A stretch of 57,761 bases of DNA from Zetaproteobacteria bacterium (GTDB taxonomy: Bacteria; Pseudomonadota; Zetaproteobacteria; Mariprofundales; J009): the NCBI GenBank assembly GCA_003696765.1, contig RFFX01000036.1, forward strand, positions 1 to 57,761, read 5' to 3'. The translations under genes were made by a program, and so were the position numbers. Numbering within the stretch: position 1 is the first letter of the stretch; each line of letters opens with the position of its first letter. The notes under the pieces are model-generated. The model was given only the letters and a program-made list of their open reading frames with translations. It was not told the DNA's origin and did not search any database. This document shows positions 1-8,229 of this stretch, piece after piece.

Positions 1-725
1 CGGAGCGCCTGCAACCGGCCGCCGCCGCCGGCGATCTGCAGCAGGGCGCGCGGATGGCGCCGCACCACCTCCGGCCAGCCATCGAGCAGCAGGTCGTGCC
101 CCTTGAACCGCTCCAGCCGCCCGACGGCGAGCACCAGCCGCTCCGTATCATCCAGCCCGAGCCGCCGGCGGGCGGCCTCCCGATCGGGCAGGGGCTGCGG
201 CAGCTCGAAGCCGTGCGGCACCACTTCGGCGCCGGCCACCCCGCACTTCTCCTCGATCGCATCGGCCAGTTGGCGCGTCACCGCCAGCAGCCGGTCGGCC
301 AGGGCGCAGCCCAGGCGGATCTCGCTGCGCGCCTGCAGCCGCCCCGCCTCGAAGACATCGTAGCCCTGGGCGTAGGTGATGGAGGGCACCCCCACCATCC
401 GACCGACCAGCGCCGCGACCAGCCCGCAGGAGACCGCCTGCCCCTGGATCAGGTGGGGGGCGAACGCCCGCGCCGCGCGCCAGGCGTGCCAGATGCGCCA
501 CGATGTCCCCACCCCGCGCCACGGCCGCTCACCCATCCAGCAGAGGCGGTATCCCTCCTCCGGCGCCCCTCCCGGCGGAGGGTCGGTGGTCACCACCACC
601 AACACCCGGTGGCCGCGGGCGGTGAGCGCCCGGGCCAGCGCCCGGGTGGCCATCGCCGTACCGGCGACCTTCTGCGGCGGAAACTCGTTGACGATCAGCA
701 TGATGCGCAGAGCCGGATCAGCCAC
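1..725 (-). CDS. Glycosyltransferase family 4, C-terminus cut by window edge
   Basis: This is the N-terminal two thirds of a GT-B fold glycosyltransferase that transfers an activated sugar onto a growing surface glycan in the cytoplasm. The start region reads MLIVNEFPPQ..GTAMATRALARAL, the usual GT4 opening with an early glycine-rich loop. The start of the C-terminal nucleotide-sugar domain follows at about residue 180 (VLAVGRLERFKGHDLLLDGW). I chose a GTG start at 725, eight residues before the first ATG (701), because it overlaps the stop of the upstream GT9 gene by 8 bp and follows a purine-rich GAGGGGGTGG. It is the last visible gene of the minus-strand glycan operon. Substrate specificity cannot be read from the sequence, and the protein continues past base 1. 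Confidence 0.85.
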   Translation of the reverse strand, partial: MADPALRIMLIVNEFPPQKVAGTAMATRALARALTARGHRVLVVVTTDPPPGGAPEEGYRLCWMGERPWRGVGTSWRIWHAWRAARAFAPHLIQGQAVSCGLVAALVGRMVGVPSITYAQGYDVFEAGRLQARSEIRLGCALADRLLAVTRQLADAIEEKCGVAGAEVVPHGFELPQPLPDREAARRRLGLDDTERLVLAVGRLERFKGHDLLLDGWPEVVRRHPRALLQIAGGGGRLQAL

Positions 726-1818
726 GGCCGGCCACCCCCTCGAAGGCGCGCACCACCGCCCCGACATCGATCGCCTCCGGCGTGGCGCCGGTGACCACCG
801 CGAGATCGTCGCGCCGGTAGTCGAGATACTCCGGCTCCGGATCGGGCCGCCCGCAGATGGCGACCGCGGGGGTGCCCACCGCCGCGGCGATGTGGAACGG
901 CCCGGAGTCGTGACCGATGAACCCCTCCGCCGCGTCAATCACCGCCGCCATCACGCCGAGGTCGGTCGCTCCCGCCAGGTTGCGGCAGCCGGCGACCCGG
1001 TCGCACAGCCGCGCCGCCTGCGCCCGCTCCTGCGCCACCCCCAGCACCACCGGCCGCCACCCCTGCGCCACCAGCCGCTCCGCCAGCCGGATGAAGCGCT
1101 CCAACGGCCACATCGCGCCATTCATACGCAGCCTGCGCGCGCCGACATGGAGGCAGACGGTGCGCGCCGCTCCCTCCGCCCCCAGCAGATCGCGGGCCCG
1201 CGCCCGCTCCTCCGCCGTCAGCGGAACGCTGGTGGCCCTGTCGCAGTCGATCCCGGCCCGGGCCAGCAGCCGGCGATAGCGCTCGGTGTAGTGCACCTCC
1301 TCCCATTCGGCGGCGCCGCAGCCGACATCGAACAGCGACCGACCGCGCAGAAAGGGGGGATCGAACCCCATGGAAAACGGCGGCTGCAACCGGCGGATCA
1401 ACCACCACTCCACCGCCCACCAGTCGCGCATCGCCGGCACATGGAGATTGATCAGCAGATCGATCCGCTGCGCCTGCATCCGCGCCTGCACATCCCGCAG
1501 ACTGCGCCGCACATCCTTTCGCAGCAGAGTCCGCGCGTCGTAGTCATACACGCGGAAGGCGCTGATGGATGCAACATTGGGAAATCGGGAAAGAAGGGCG
1601 GCAAACGCCGGATCGGAGCACCACAGATGAATCTTCGCTTCGGGATACGCCCGCTCCAGCGCGGCAATCACCGGTGTGGCCAGCACCATGTCGCCCACCC
1701 CGCCGAACTGCCACAGGGCGATGCGCGCCGGCCGATCCGCCCTCCGGCCGGGCGGACGCACCCGCGCCATGCGCCGCATCCATGCGGCGAGGAGCCGCTC
1801 CTTCAGCGCCCGCTTCAT
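718..1818 (-). CDS. Glycosyltransferase family 9 (heptosyltransferase-like)
   Basis: A 366-residue ADP-heptose:LPS heptosyltransferase-like protein. Near residue 35 it has the family loop FGGVGDMVLATPVIAALERAYP. In the C-terminal half it has HVGARRLRMNGAMWPLERF and the donor-site motif HDSGPFHIAAAVGTPAVAICG. GT9 enzymes add heptose or related sugars to lipopolysaccharide core or other surface glycans at the cytoplasmic face. The ATG at 1818 overlaps the stop of the upstream GT4 gene in an ATGA, so the two are translationally coupled. The gene lies in a glycan operon and not beside known lipid A core genes, so the acceptor could be an exopolysaccharide or O-antigen instead. The family call is firm and the substrate is unknown. 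Confidence 0.88.
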   Translation of the reverse strand: MKRALKERLLAAWMRRMARVRPPGRRADRPARIALWQFGGVGDMVLATPVIAALERAYPEAKIHLWCSDPAFAALLSRFPNVASISAFRVYDYDARTLLRKDVRRSLRDVQARMQAQRIDLLINLHVPAMRDWWAVEWWLIRRLQPPFSMGFDPPFLRGRSLFDVGCGAAEWEEVHYTERYRRLLARAGIDCDRATSVPLTAEERARARDLLGAEGAARTVCLHVGARRLRMNGAMWPLERFIRLAERLVAQGWRPVVLGVAQERAQAARLCDRVAGCRNLAGATDLGVMAAVIDAAEGFIGHDSGPFHIAAAVGTPAVAICGRPDPEPEYLDYRRDDLAVVTGATPEAIDVGAVVRAFEGVAGRG

Positions 1819-2975
1819 CCCGCAGGCAGCGGCAGACGGCTGCGCCACCACGCCACACACTGCCGCTCCATCCCCGCCCAGTCGGGATGGGCACGGGCAA
1901 ACGCCTCCCCGGCCCGGGCCAGCGCCGCGCGCAGCCGTTCGTCCTCGATCAACCGCGCCATCGCATCGCGCAGGGCCGCCACATCGCCGGGAGGGACCAG
2001 CAGCCCGCGCACCCCATCCTCCACCACCTCGGGAATCGCCCCGGCGGTGGTGGCGACCACCGCCAGCCCGCAGGCCATCGCCTCCAGCAGCACGATGCCG
2101 TAGCCCTCCCGGTGGGAGGGGAGGACGAAGATGTCCGAACAGAGATAGCGCTCCCTCAGCGCCGCATCGTCGAGCCGGCCGTGCAGCACCACCCGCTCCT
2201 CCAGCCCGGATGCGCGGCGCATCTGCCGCAGCCGGGCGGTGGTGGCGGGCTCGACATCGTCCCGCCCGGCCAGCTCCACCACCCACGGCCGGTCGCGCGG
2301 CAGCCCGGATGCCGCCTGCAACAGCTCCTCCACCCCCTTGGCGCGGGTGAAGTGGCCGACGAAGAGCAGCCGCACACAACCCCCGCCGCCGCGCGTCCGC
2401 CCCTCCACCGGGGTGAAGGCGGGATGGATCACATCCACACACCCCCGCCCCCCCGTCCGTTGCAGGATCTGCGCCCGACTGGCCCGGCTCACGGTCAGCA
2501 CGGCGGCCGCGCCGCGCAAGAGCCCTCGCTCGGCGGCCATCCCCCAGGCCCTGCGCAGCGCCCCCTCCGCCATGTCGCCGATCAGATGGTGGGCGATCAC
2601 CAGGTAGCGCCCGCGCACCAGCCGCACCCCCGGCCAGACCAGCGGCGCCGTCCAGGCATCGAACAGCAGCACGCGCCGACGATGGCGCACGATCTGGAAC
2701 TGCATCCAGAGAAAGGCAAACGGGCGGCAGAGGCGCCAGAGGCCGCACCGCTGCGCCAGCCAGCGGTAGAGGGGATGGTCGCTGTAGGCGCATTCGCACA
2801 CCCGCACGCCGGCGGCGGCTGCGGCGGCCAGCAGATGGAGGTTGTAGCGCTCCCCCCCGGTGCGGGCCGGGCGGATGTGCGAGGCAAGGTAGAGAAGCGA
2901 TGTCCCTCCTCTTCGATCGGCGCCATGCCGCTCCGCGTACATGCCGCCACGATCGCCGCCCGCCGGGGGCATCAC
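1815..2975 (-). CDS. Glycosyltransferase family 4
   Basis: A GT-B glycosyltransferase of up to 386 residues. It opens with a donor-independent N-terminal domain (LYLASHIRPARTGGERYNLHLL). The C-terminal GT4 domain carries VRLLFVGHFTRAKGVEELLQAA, then FVLPSHREGYGIVLLEAMACGLAVVAT, with the E-x7-E type motif of retaining GT4 enzymes. The start is uncertain: GTG at 2975, ATG at 2972 and an internal ATG about ten codons later are all possible. The first gives a GTGA overlap with the acyltransferase stop. It belongs to the minus-strand glycan operon. Sugar donor and acceptor cannot be told. Confidence 0.87.
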   Translation of the reverse strand: MMPPAGGDRGGMYAERHGADRRGGTSLLYLASHIRPARTGGERYNLHLLAAAAAAGVRVCECAYSDHPLYRWLAQRCGLWRLCRPFAFLWMQFQIVRHRRRVLLFDAWTAPLVWPGVRLVRGRYLVIAHHLIGDMAEGALRRAWGMAAERGLLRGAAAVLTVSRASRAQILQRTGGRGCVDVIHPAFTPVEGRTRGGGGCVRLLFVGHFTRAKGVEELLQAASGLPRDRPWVVELAGRDDVEPATTARLRQMRRASGLEERVVLHGRLDDAALRERYLCSDIFVLPSHREGYGIVLLEAMACGLAVVATTAGAIPEVVEDGVRGLLVPPGDVAALRDAMARLIEDERLRAALARAGEAFARAHPDWAGMERQCVAWWRSRLPLPAG

Positions 2976-3637
2976 CTCCCCGTCGGCAACGGCCGCGCCG
3001 GAACGCCGCCCACCACCGCTCCCGGCGGTACATCATGCGTCACCACAGCGTTCGCCCCGACCACGGCGTCGTCCCCGATGGTGACCCCGGCGGTGATCGT
3101 CACCTTGGCGCCGACCCACACCCGCCGGCCGATGGTGACCGGCGCCACCCGCATCGGAGAGTGGTGGACCGGGTCCTCTTCGGTCGGTGCATGGTCGTGA
3201 GCCCGAATCGAGACATACTCGGCGATCGCCGACCCGTCACCGACCGACAGCCGCGCATGCGCCGCAAGGATCGTCCCCCAACCGACGAAGACATCGCAAC
3301 CGATGGAGATCGACCCGGCACCGAAGGTGATCAACATCACCCGATCCTCGATCCGGCAACGATCCCCCATCACGATGGAACCGTCTCCTTCCCCCTGCAA
3401 CACCTCGATCGACCAGTCGCGCCCCGCACGCACATCCCGGCCGATCGCCAACCGCCCCCGTTCGACCACCAGAGGCCCACCCCGCTCCAACCGACCGCCC
3501 GAGCCGATCGCCACCTGCGCGGCGGCAAGCGACGCATCCAGCGGCGGTGCGATCCGCGCCCCCCGCGCCACCTCCAGCCGGGAGCCGTGTCTGACGGCAT
3601 GCAGCCGCAGACGAAGGATGGTCCAACGACCAAACAC
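2972..3637 (-). CDS. Hexapeptide-repeat (left-handed beta-helix) acyltransferase
   Basis: A 221-residue protein built from isoleucine/valine-led hexapeptide turns, for example VAIGSG, LAIGRDV, IVMGDR, ISIGCDV, VTIGRR, VWVGAKV, ITAGVT and TIGDDAVVGANAVVTHDVPPGAVVGGVPAR. This is the signature of the LbetaH O-/N-acetyltransferase family (WbbJ, MaaA, VatD type). The histidine in RAHDHAP, about two thirds in, is a plausible catalytic base. Such enzymes use acetyl-CoA to decorate a sugar hydroxyl or amine. The gene sits 2 bp after the methyltransferase and overlaps the next GT4, so its target is probably the glycan made by this operon. Confidence 0.88.
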   Translation of the reverse strand: MFGRWTILRLRLHAVRHGSRLEVARGARIAPPLDASLAAAQVAIGSGGRLERGGPLVVERGRLAIGRDVRAGRDWSIEVLQGEGDGSIVMGDRCRIEDRVMLITFGAGSISIGCDVFVGWGTILAAHARLSVGDGSAIAEYVSIRAHDHAPTEEDPVHHSPMRVAPVTIGRRVWVGAKVTITAGVTIGDDAVVGANAVVTHDVPPGAVVGGVPARPLPTGR

Positions 3638-3639
3638 GC

Positions 3640-4203
3640 CTACTTGACCACCTGCAGATGGAAGCTGATGTCCTGCAAGGGGAAGATGTAGGCCAGCCGG
3701 CTTTCATAAAGCAAGGGGTGCCGGGTAGCAAAATCAGCCATCCAGCGGTCGTAAAAGCGGCGCTCCCGACGCGACGCCCGGTCGTAGACCACGGCGACCT
3801 TGCGGAACCGGGCGTGGGAATAGCCGTACTTGAACAACTTCTCACCCTCGACGAAGTAGTCGAAGCTGCGCGAGGTGAAGGCGCGCCGATGGGTGGGATC
3901 GGTATGCAGATGGACGCTGCTCATCGACGGGGAGACGATGAAGAGATCCGCCCCAGGCCTGCCCACCCGCCAGATCTCCTCCACCACCTCGATCACGTCG
4001 GGCACGTGCTCGAGCACGTCGTTGCAGTAGATCGCATCGAACGTGTCGTCGCGAAAAGGGAGCCCGCCGCAGGCGACATCCCCCAACACGTCGGCGCGGC
4101 ACCCCTCGATCCGGTCGATGCCGATCGCGCCGGGCTGCTTGCTGAAGCCACAACCGATATCCAGAACGGTCATATCCGATGGAATCGCAAAAGGTCCGTC
4201 CAT
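3640..4203 (-). CDS. Class I SAM-dependent methyltransferase (Methyltransf_11 type)
   Basis: A small methyltransferase with the SAM-binding motif VLDIGCGFSKQPGAIGID and the post-I region FDAIYCNDVLEHVPDVIEVVEEIWRVGRPGADLFIVSPSMSS. The conserved histidines in HLHTDPTHRR resemble sugar or glycan methyltransferases. The first ATG (4203) lies inside a dispersed repeat copy, so the leading residues MDGPFAIPSD would be repeat-encoded. The ATG at 4173 gives MTVLDIGCG, which is just as plausible and shorter by ten residues. Neither start has a clear ribosome-binding site. It lies between a GT2 gene and an acyltransferase in the same operon, so it probably methylates a glycan residue or precursor. Confidence 0.85.
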   Translation of the reverse strand: MDGPFAIPSDMTVLDIGCGFSKQPGAIGIDRIEGCRADVLGDVACGGLPFRDDTFDAIYCNDVLEHVPDVIEVVEEIWRVGRPGADLFIVSPSMSSVHLHTDPTHRRAFTSRSFDYFVEGEKLFKYGYSHARFRKVAVVYDRASRRERRFYDRWMADFATRHPLLYESRLAYIFPLQDISFHLQVVK

Positions 4204-4243
4204 GGACGTTTTGCTTGACGGGGATCGAAGAGCACGCTCTTCG
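4181..4243 (+). repeat. Five-hairpin repeat, copy A (M1-M2, truncated)
   Basis: A partial copy holding M1 at 4187-4214 (arms GCAAAAGGTCC/GGACGTTTTGC, one mismatch), the linker TTGACGGGGAT, and the core of M2 at 4226-4243 (CGAAGAGC/GCTCTTCG). M3-M5 are missing. The M2 stem ends directly against the stop codon of the GT2 gene (4244-4246), and the M1 palindrome contains the first ATG of the downstream methyltransferase. It therefore fills the gap between two minus-strand genes. Strand here means the M1-to-M5 order. Confidence 0.85.
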
Positions 4244-5167
4244 TCACCCCCAAAGCAGTCGATGGGCGATCCGCAACAGACCCGGCTGCCACCAGCGATA
4301 GCGCAGCGAGGCGCAGGCCAGCGTCCGGGCGCGCCTTCCGTGGCGCCGGATCAGCTCCGCCTCCGCCAGATGGCGATAGAGATCGGCCTGCTGACGGCGC
4401 CAGGCCGGCCGGACATCCTCCCGCTGCAACACCGAGCCGAAGAGCCGGACAAACTTGCGATGCATCCGCCGTCGGCAGCGCCAGGCGATCGCCGGATCGG
4501 TCCCGGTGCAGAGCGATCCGGCATGTTCATGAACCTCCACCAACACGCGGTCGACATAGCCGAGCGGATAGCGTGCCGCGGCACGCACATAGAGATCGTA
4601 ATCCTCCAGCACGGTGAGCGACTCGTCGAACCCCCCGACCTCCTCGATCACCTCCCGCGCGAAGAGGAAGAGGTTCGTTCCCAACCGATACCCCTGAAGC
4701 GCCAGCGGCAGCACATCGCCCTCCGCCTTCAGCCGCGCCAGCGACCGCTCCGGCTCATGCCCGAAACGCCGCGGCACCCCCTGCGCATCGACCCAGGCCC
4801 AGTCGGAGTAGCACCAGCGGTAGCGCGGATGCTCGCGCAGAAAACGGAGCTTCCGCGCGATGTTGTCGGGGCGGTAGGCGTCGTCGGCGTCGAGGAAGGC
4901 GATGTATTCCCCCCGCGCCATGCCGATGCCGCGGTTGCGCGCCGCCGCCGCCCCCCGGTTCTCCTGCCGGACCCATCGGATCCGATCGCCGTAGCGGGCG
5001 AGGATCTGCGGAGTATCGTCGGTGGAGCCGTCGTCGACGACGATGATCTCCAGGTTGCGGTGGCTCTGGCGAAACAGGCTCTCCAGCGCCCGCGCGATGT
5101 ACGCGCCGTAGTTGTAGACCGGCACGATGACGCTGACCAGCGCGGGATCGGGAACGCTGTCAGCCAC
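4244..5167 (-). CDS. Glycosyltransferase family 2
   Basis: A 307-residue GT-A fold inverting glycosyltransferase. Residues 11-18 read VSVIVPVY. The nucleotide-binding aspartates are in IIVVDDGSTDDTP (about 41-53) and the metal-binding DXD-like site is in YIAFLDADDAYRPDN (about 88-102). GGFDESLTVLEDYDLYVRAA, near residue 178, is the typical acceptor-side ED motif. The enzyme acts at the inner face of the membrane on a lipid-linked or membrane-bound glycan. It follows the flippase gene by 26 bp and ends right at repeat copy A. The sugar transferred is unknown. Confidence 0.88.
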   Translation of the reverse strand: MADSVPDPALVSVIVPVYNYGAYIARALESLFRQSHRNLEIIVVDDGSTDDTPQILARYGDRIRWVRQENRGAAAARNRGIGMARGEYIAFLDADDAYRPDNIARKLRFLREHPRYRWCYSDWAWVDAQGVPRRFGHEPERSLARLKAEGDVLPLALQGYRLGTNLFLFAREVIEEVGGFDESLTVLEDYDLYVRAAARYPLGYVDRVLVEVHEHAGSLCTGTDPAIAWRCRRRMHRKFVRLFGSVLQREDVRPAWRRQQADLYRHLAEAELIRRHGRRARTLACASLRYRWWQPGLLRIAHRLLWG

Positions 5168-5193
5168 ACACGGATCCTACACCGCGCACACCA

Positions 5194-6741
5194 TCACCCG
5201 GCAAAGAGATGCTGTGCCAACAGCGCTGGAACAAAGCGCCCCAGCCATCCCCGATCCGCCTCATCGAGCAGGCGGAAGAGACGAATCGCGAGCAGATAGG
5301 TGATGCCATAGAGCCCAACGCACCACAGCAGGGCCAACCCGGCCGTGGCACGCGTCGCGCCGCCGCCTGCCACCCCCTCCAACCACACATAACCGACCAC
5401 CACCGCCACCGGCGGGAGATTGGCCGCACAAACACGGGCAAACAACACCACATCCTTCCGGTACCGATGGCCGAAATCGCGACAAAACCACCAATGCATC
5501 CACAGATTGGTCACCGCAAGCGTGCCTGCGGTGGCGCAGAGCACCCCCACGAAGCCGACGGTGGCGGCAAGCCACCACGACAAGGCGACATTGGCCACCG
5601 CCTGCACGAGCGAGAGCTGCATCACCGGCCTGCTCCACCCCATGCCGGTACCGACATTGTAGGCCACCGAGGTGTTGACGGTGACCCAGAAACCGAAGGC
5701 GAGCACGAGTACGGCCCGGAGGACATCGGGCGAGACATGGTTGAGCCACAGCTTCAACACGAACGGCGCCGTCACGCAGAGCCCGGCAAAGAGCGGTGTC
5801 GAGACCATCCACAGATACTTGGAGCCGCAGCGGTAGATCTTCCACAGCCGGTCGCGATCCCCTTCGGCATGGAGTTGCGCCACCACCGGAAAGATGGCCG
5901 AGGTCAAGAGATAGGGCACCTGCCGCAACAGCGCGGCCACCTTGGAGCCGACATCGTAGGCGGTGACGAAGTAGAGCGGGGTAAAGAGCGCCAGGATGAA
6001 CTTGTCCGCCTGGTAGCTGGCCAGCTCCGCCAGCCGCGCCGCCTGCAGGTGGATGCCGAAGGGGAGCATCCGCAACAGCCTGCCGACGCGCACATAGCGC
6101 CAACGCAGTCGCATGGCGGGGAAGATCGCCCGCGCCGACCAGCCCAGGGCGAGCAACTGGAGCAGATAGACCACGATGCAGGAGAGCAGCAACCCCGTGA
6201 TCCCGTAGCCGAAATGGAGCACGATCCAGATCCCTGTCGCATTGACCAGCGAGACCAGCACCGCCACCAGATTGATCAGGTCGTAGCGCTGGCGGCCGCG
6301 CAGAAAGTTGTCGAAGACCGAAATCAGCGCCAGCAGGAGGAACACCACCGGACCCAGCAGGGCGATGGCCAGCGCATCCCCCTGCAACGCCGCCCCCACA
6401 TGGAGCCGCACGACCAGCGGCTCGGCGAAGAGCCAGGAGCAGAACAGCAGCAGCAGCGCCACGCCGCCGTTGAAGGCCAGCGCGGTGCAGAGGATCGTGT
6501 TCATGCCGATACTCCCTCCCCGGCCGGCCAGGGAGGAGACCGACCGTACCACCGCCACGCCGATGCCGAGGTCGGTGAAGGCGACCCAGCTCTGCAGGGT
6601 CCAGAAGAGCGCCCAGAGGGCGAAGCGCCGGTCGCCGAGGTAGGAGAGCACCAATGGGGTGAGGAAGAGATTGACCAGCAGCAGCCAGAGGCGCCCCGCC
6701 GTGTTGAAGGCCGTATTGGCAAGAATCCTGCGCGCCAGCAT
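5194..6741 (-). CDS. Wzx-type polysaccharide flippase
   Basis: A 515-residue polytopic membrane protein with about 12-14 predicted hydrophobic segments. The N-terminal pattern is that of the RfbX/Wzx branch of the MATE/MOP superfamily: ILANTAFNTAGRLWLLLVNLFLTPLVLSYLG, then WALFWTLQSWVAFTDLGIGVAVVRSVS. Such proteins move undecaprenyl-linked glycan units across the inner membrane. It is the first gene of the minus-strand glycan operon. Its promoter must lie in the 92 bp before the divergently oriented tRNA-Pro. The presence of a flippase suggests a Wzx/Wzy-type pathway, but no Wzy polymerase is clearly visible here. Confidence 0.86.
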   Translation of the reverse strand: MLARRILANTAFNTAGRLWLLLVNLFLTPLVLSYLGDRRFALWALFWTLQSWVAFTDLGIGVAVVRSVSSLAGRGGSIGMNTILCTALAFNGGVALLLLFCSWLFAEPLVVRLHVGAALQGDALAIALLGPVVFLLLALISVFDNFLRGRQRYDLINLVAVLVSLVNATGIWIVLHFGYGITGLLLSCIVVYLLQLLALGWSARAIFPAMRLRWRYVRVGRLLRMLPFGIHLQAARLAELASYQADKFILALFTPLYFVTAYDVGSKVAALLRQVPYLLTSAIFPVVAQLHAEGDRDRLWKIYRCGSKYLWMVSTPLFAGLCVTAPFVLKLWLNHVSPDVLRAVLVLAFGFWVTVNTSVAYNVGTGMGWSRPVMQLSLVQAVANVALSWWLAATVGFVGVLCATAGTLAVTNLWMHWWFCRDFGHRYRKDVVLFARVCAANLPPVAVVVGYVWLEGVAGGGATRATAGLALLWCVGLYGITYLLAIRLFRLLDEADRGWLGRFVPALLAQHLFAG

Positions 6742-6833
6742 CTAGAAGCGACGCCTCCCACCCCTTCTTCCGGCCGGTTGACGCCACCTGCGGCGGCTTC
6801 TAACCTGCGCTCCCCCGCGTGCGGGGGGCGGGT

Positions 6834-6910
6834 CGGGGCGTGGCGCAGCCTGGTAGCGCATCTGCTTTGGGAGCAGAGGGTCGGGTGTTCGAATCACCCC
6901 GCCCCGACCA
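6834..6910 (+). tRNA. tRNA-Pro (anticodon TGG)
   Basis: A 77-nt cloverleaf with CCA encoded. The acceptor stem is CGGGGCG/CGCCCCG and the D arm is GCGCAGCCTGGTAGCGC. The anticodon stem TCTGC/GCAGA encloses TTTGGGA, giving anticodon TGG. The T arm reads CGGGTGTTCGAATCACCCG. A short GC hairpin (CCCCCGC/GCGGGGG) precedes it at 6812-6827. Confidence 0.97.
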
Positions 6911-6980
6911 ACTCTTCGCCGCATCCGGCCGACGTGCGCGCCGGCGCCGCCTCACGCGAGGCCGCGCACACCTCCGACGG

Positions 6981-7057
6981 GCGCCTGTAGCTCAATCGGA
7001 TAGAGCAACGGACTTCTAATCCGTAGGCTGCAGGTTCGATTCCTGCCAGGCGCACCA
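6981..7057 (+). tRNA. tRNA-Arg (anticodon TCT)
   Basis: A 77-nt cloverleaf with CCA encoded. The acceptor stem is GCGCCTG/CAGGCGC and the D loop contains GCTCAATCGGATAGAGC. The anticodon stem ACGGA/TCCGT encloses CTTCTAA, giving anticodon TCT. The T arm reads GCAGGTTCGATTCCTGC. It lies 70 bp after tRNA-Pro and 29 bp before the fucose synthase gene, so all three may share a transcript. Confidence 0.97.
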
Positions 7058-7086
7058 CCCCAACGCCACACCGCTCCGGAGCATCC

Positions 7087-8133
7087 ATGCCCTGCTTCAC
7101 CATCGATCCCTCCACCCCGATCTTCGTCGCCGGCCACCGCGGCCTGGTCGGCTCCGCCCTGGTACGCGCGCTTGCGCGGCGCGGCTGCACCAACCTGCTG
7201 CTGCGCACCTCCGCCGAGCTCGACCTGCGCGATACCGCGGCGGTCGACGCCTTCTTCGCCGAGACCCAGCCGCAACTGGTGCTGCTCGCCGCCGCCCGGG
7301 TCGGCGGCATCCTGGCCAACGACAGCTATCCCGCCGACTTCATCCGCGACAACCTGCAGATCCAGACCAACGTCATCGACGCCGCCCGGCGCTTCGGCTG
7401 CCGCAAGCTGCTATTTCTCGGCTCCTCCTGCATCTACCCGCGCATGGCCGAGCAGCCGATCCGCGAGGAGGCGCTGCTCTCCGGCCCTCTGGAGCCGACC
7501 AACCAGTGGTACGCCATCGCCAAGATCGCCGGTATCAAGATGTGCCAGGCCTACCGCCGCCAGTACGGCTTCGACGCCATCTCGGCCATGCCGACCAACC
7601 TCTACGGGCCGAACGACAACTTCGATCTCGAGCGATCCCACGTGCTGCCGGCGATGATCCGCAAGTTCCATCTGGCCCGGCTGGCGGCAGAGGGGGCGGT
7701 CGATGCCATCGTGGCCGACGAGCGCAAATACGGCCCCATCCCCAACGATATTCTGGCGGCCTTAGGCCTGCAACGGTTGCCCGACGGCGGGCTGCGCGGC
7801 ACCGGCGCGCCGCGCGTGCGGCTGTGGGGGACGGGAGGCGTCCGCCGCGAGCTGCTCCATGTCGACGACCTGGCCCGGGCGCTGCTCTTCCTCGTCGAAC
7901 ACTACAGCGGCGAGGAGATCGTCAACGTCGGCTGCGGCGAGGATTGCACCATCCGCGAGATGGCCGAGATCGTCCGTGCGGTCGTCGGCTTCGACGGCGC
8001 AGTGGAGTGGGACCGCTCCCGCCCCGACGGAACACCGAGGAAGCTGCTCGACGTCACCCGCATCACCGCCATGGGCTGGCGCCCCTCCATCCCGCTGCGG
8101 GAAGGAATCGCCGCGGTCTACCGGGAGTACTGA
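7087..8133 (+). CDS. fcl: GDP-L-fucose synthase
   Basis: This 348-residue short-chain dehydrogenase carries out the epimerase/reductase step from GDP-4-keto-6-deoxy-D-mannose to GDP-L-fucose. The NADP loop is FVAGHRGLVGSAL (about 13-25). It also has AARVGGILANDSYPADFIRDNLQIQTNVI and the catalytic serine in LFLGSSCIYPR. The Tyr-x3-Lys pair is in NQWYAIAKIAGIKMCQAYRRQYG. Compared with the usual length of about 315 residues, it has an insertion around residues 200-240 (KYGPIPNDILAALGLQRLPD), seen in part of the family. No gmd (GDP-mannose dehydratase) is in the window. Its stop codon touches repeat copy B. Confidence 0.93.
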   Translation: MPCFTIDPSTPIFVAGHRGLVGSALVRALARRGCTNLLLRTSAELDLRDTAAVDAFFAETQPQLVLLAAARVGGILANDSYPADFIRDNLQIQTNVIDAARRFGCRKLLFLGSSCIYPRMAEQPIREEALLSGPLEPTNQWYAIAKIAGIKMCQAYRRQYGFDAISAMPTNLYGPNDNFDLERSHVLPAMIRKFHLARLAAEGAVDAIVADERKYGPIPNDILAALGLQRLPDGGLRGTGAPRVRLWGTGGVRRELLHVDDLARALLFLVEHYSGEEIVNVGCGEDCTIREMAEIVRAVVGFDGAVEWDRSRPDGTPRKLLDVTRITAMGWRPSIPLREGIAAVYREY

Positions 8134-8229
8134 TCGAATCGCAAAAAGTACGTCCGTGGTCTTGTTGCTCGACGGCGATCGAAGAGCGCGGTCGTCCTGA
8201 CCGCGAACGATGGTTTCGTGGAAACCATC
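8132..8229 (+). repeat. Five-hairpin repeat, copy B (M3 absent)
   Basis: The repeat fills the whole gap between the convergent fcl and sucA stop codons. M1 (from 8141) is degenerate (GCAAAAAGTACG..TTGTTGC). The first arm of M2 runs directly into an M4-like stem GCGGTC/GACCGC. M5 at 8209-8229 is perfect (GATGGTTTC/GAAACCATC) and contains the sucA stop codon. M3 is missing. Between two convergent genes it could act as a bidirectional hairpin barrier. Confidence 0.82.

Noticed and set aside
376-3200. Long plus-strand open frames opposite the glycan operon
   Set aside because: Their composition (Pro, Arg, Ala, His) is that of GC-rich antisense frames, while the minus strand encodes clear GT9, GT4 and acyltransferase motifs.
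6742-6924. Minus-strand reading frame containing GVIRTPDPLLPKQMRYQ
   Set aside because: It is the antisense of tRNA-Pro; this peptide pattern is a well-known false gene produced by reading across that tRNA.
6952-7319. Minus-strand frames containing GRNRTCSLRIRSPLLYPIEL or similar
   Set aside because: They are antisense to tRNA-Arg and overlap the start of fcl; this too is a common spurious annotation.
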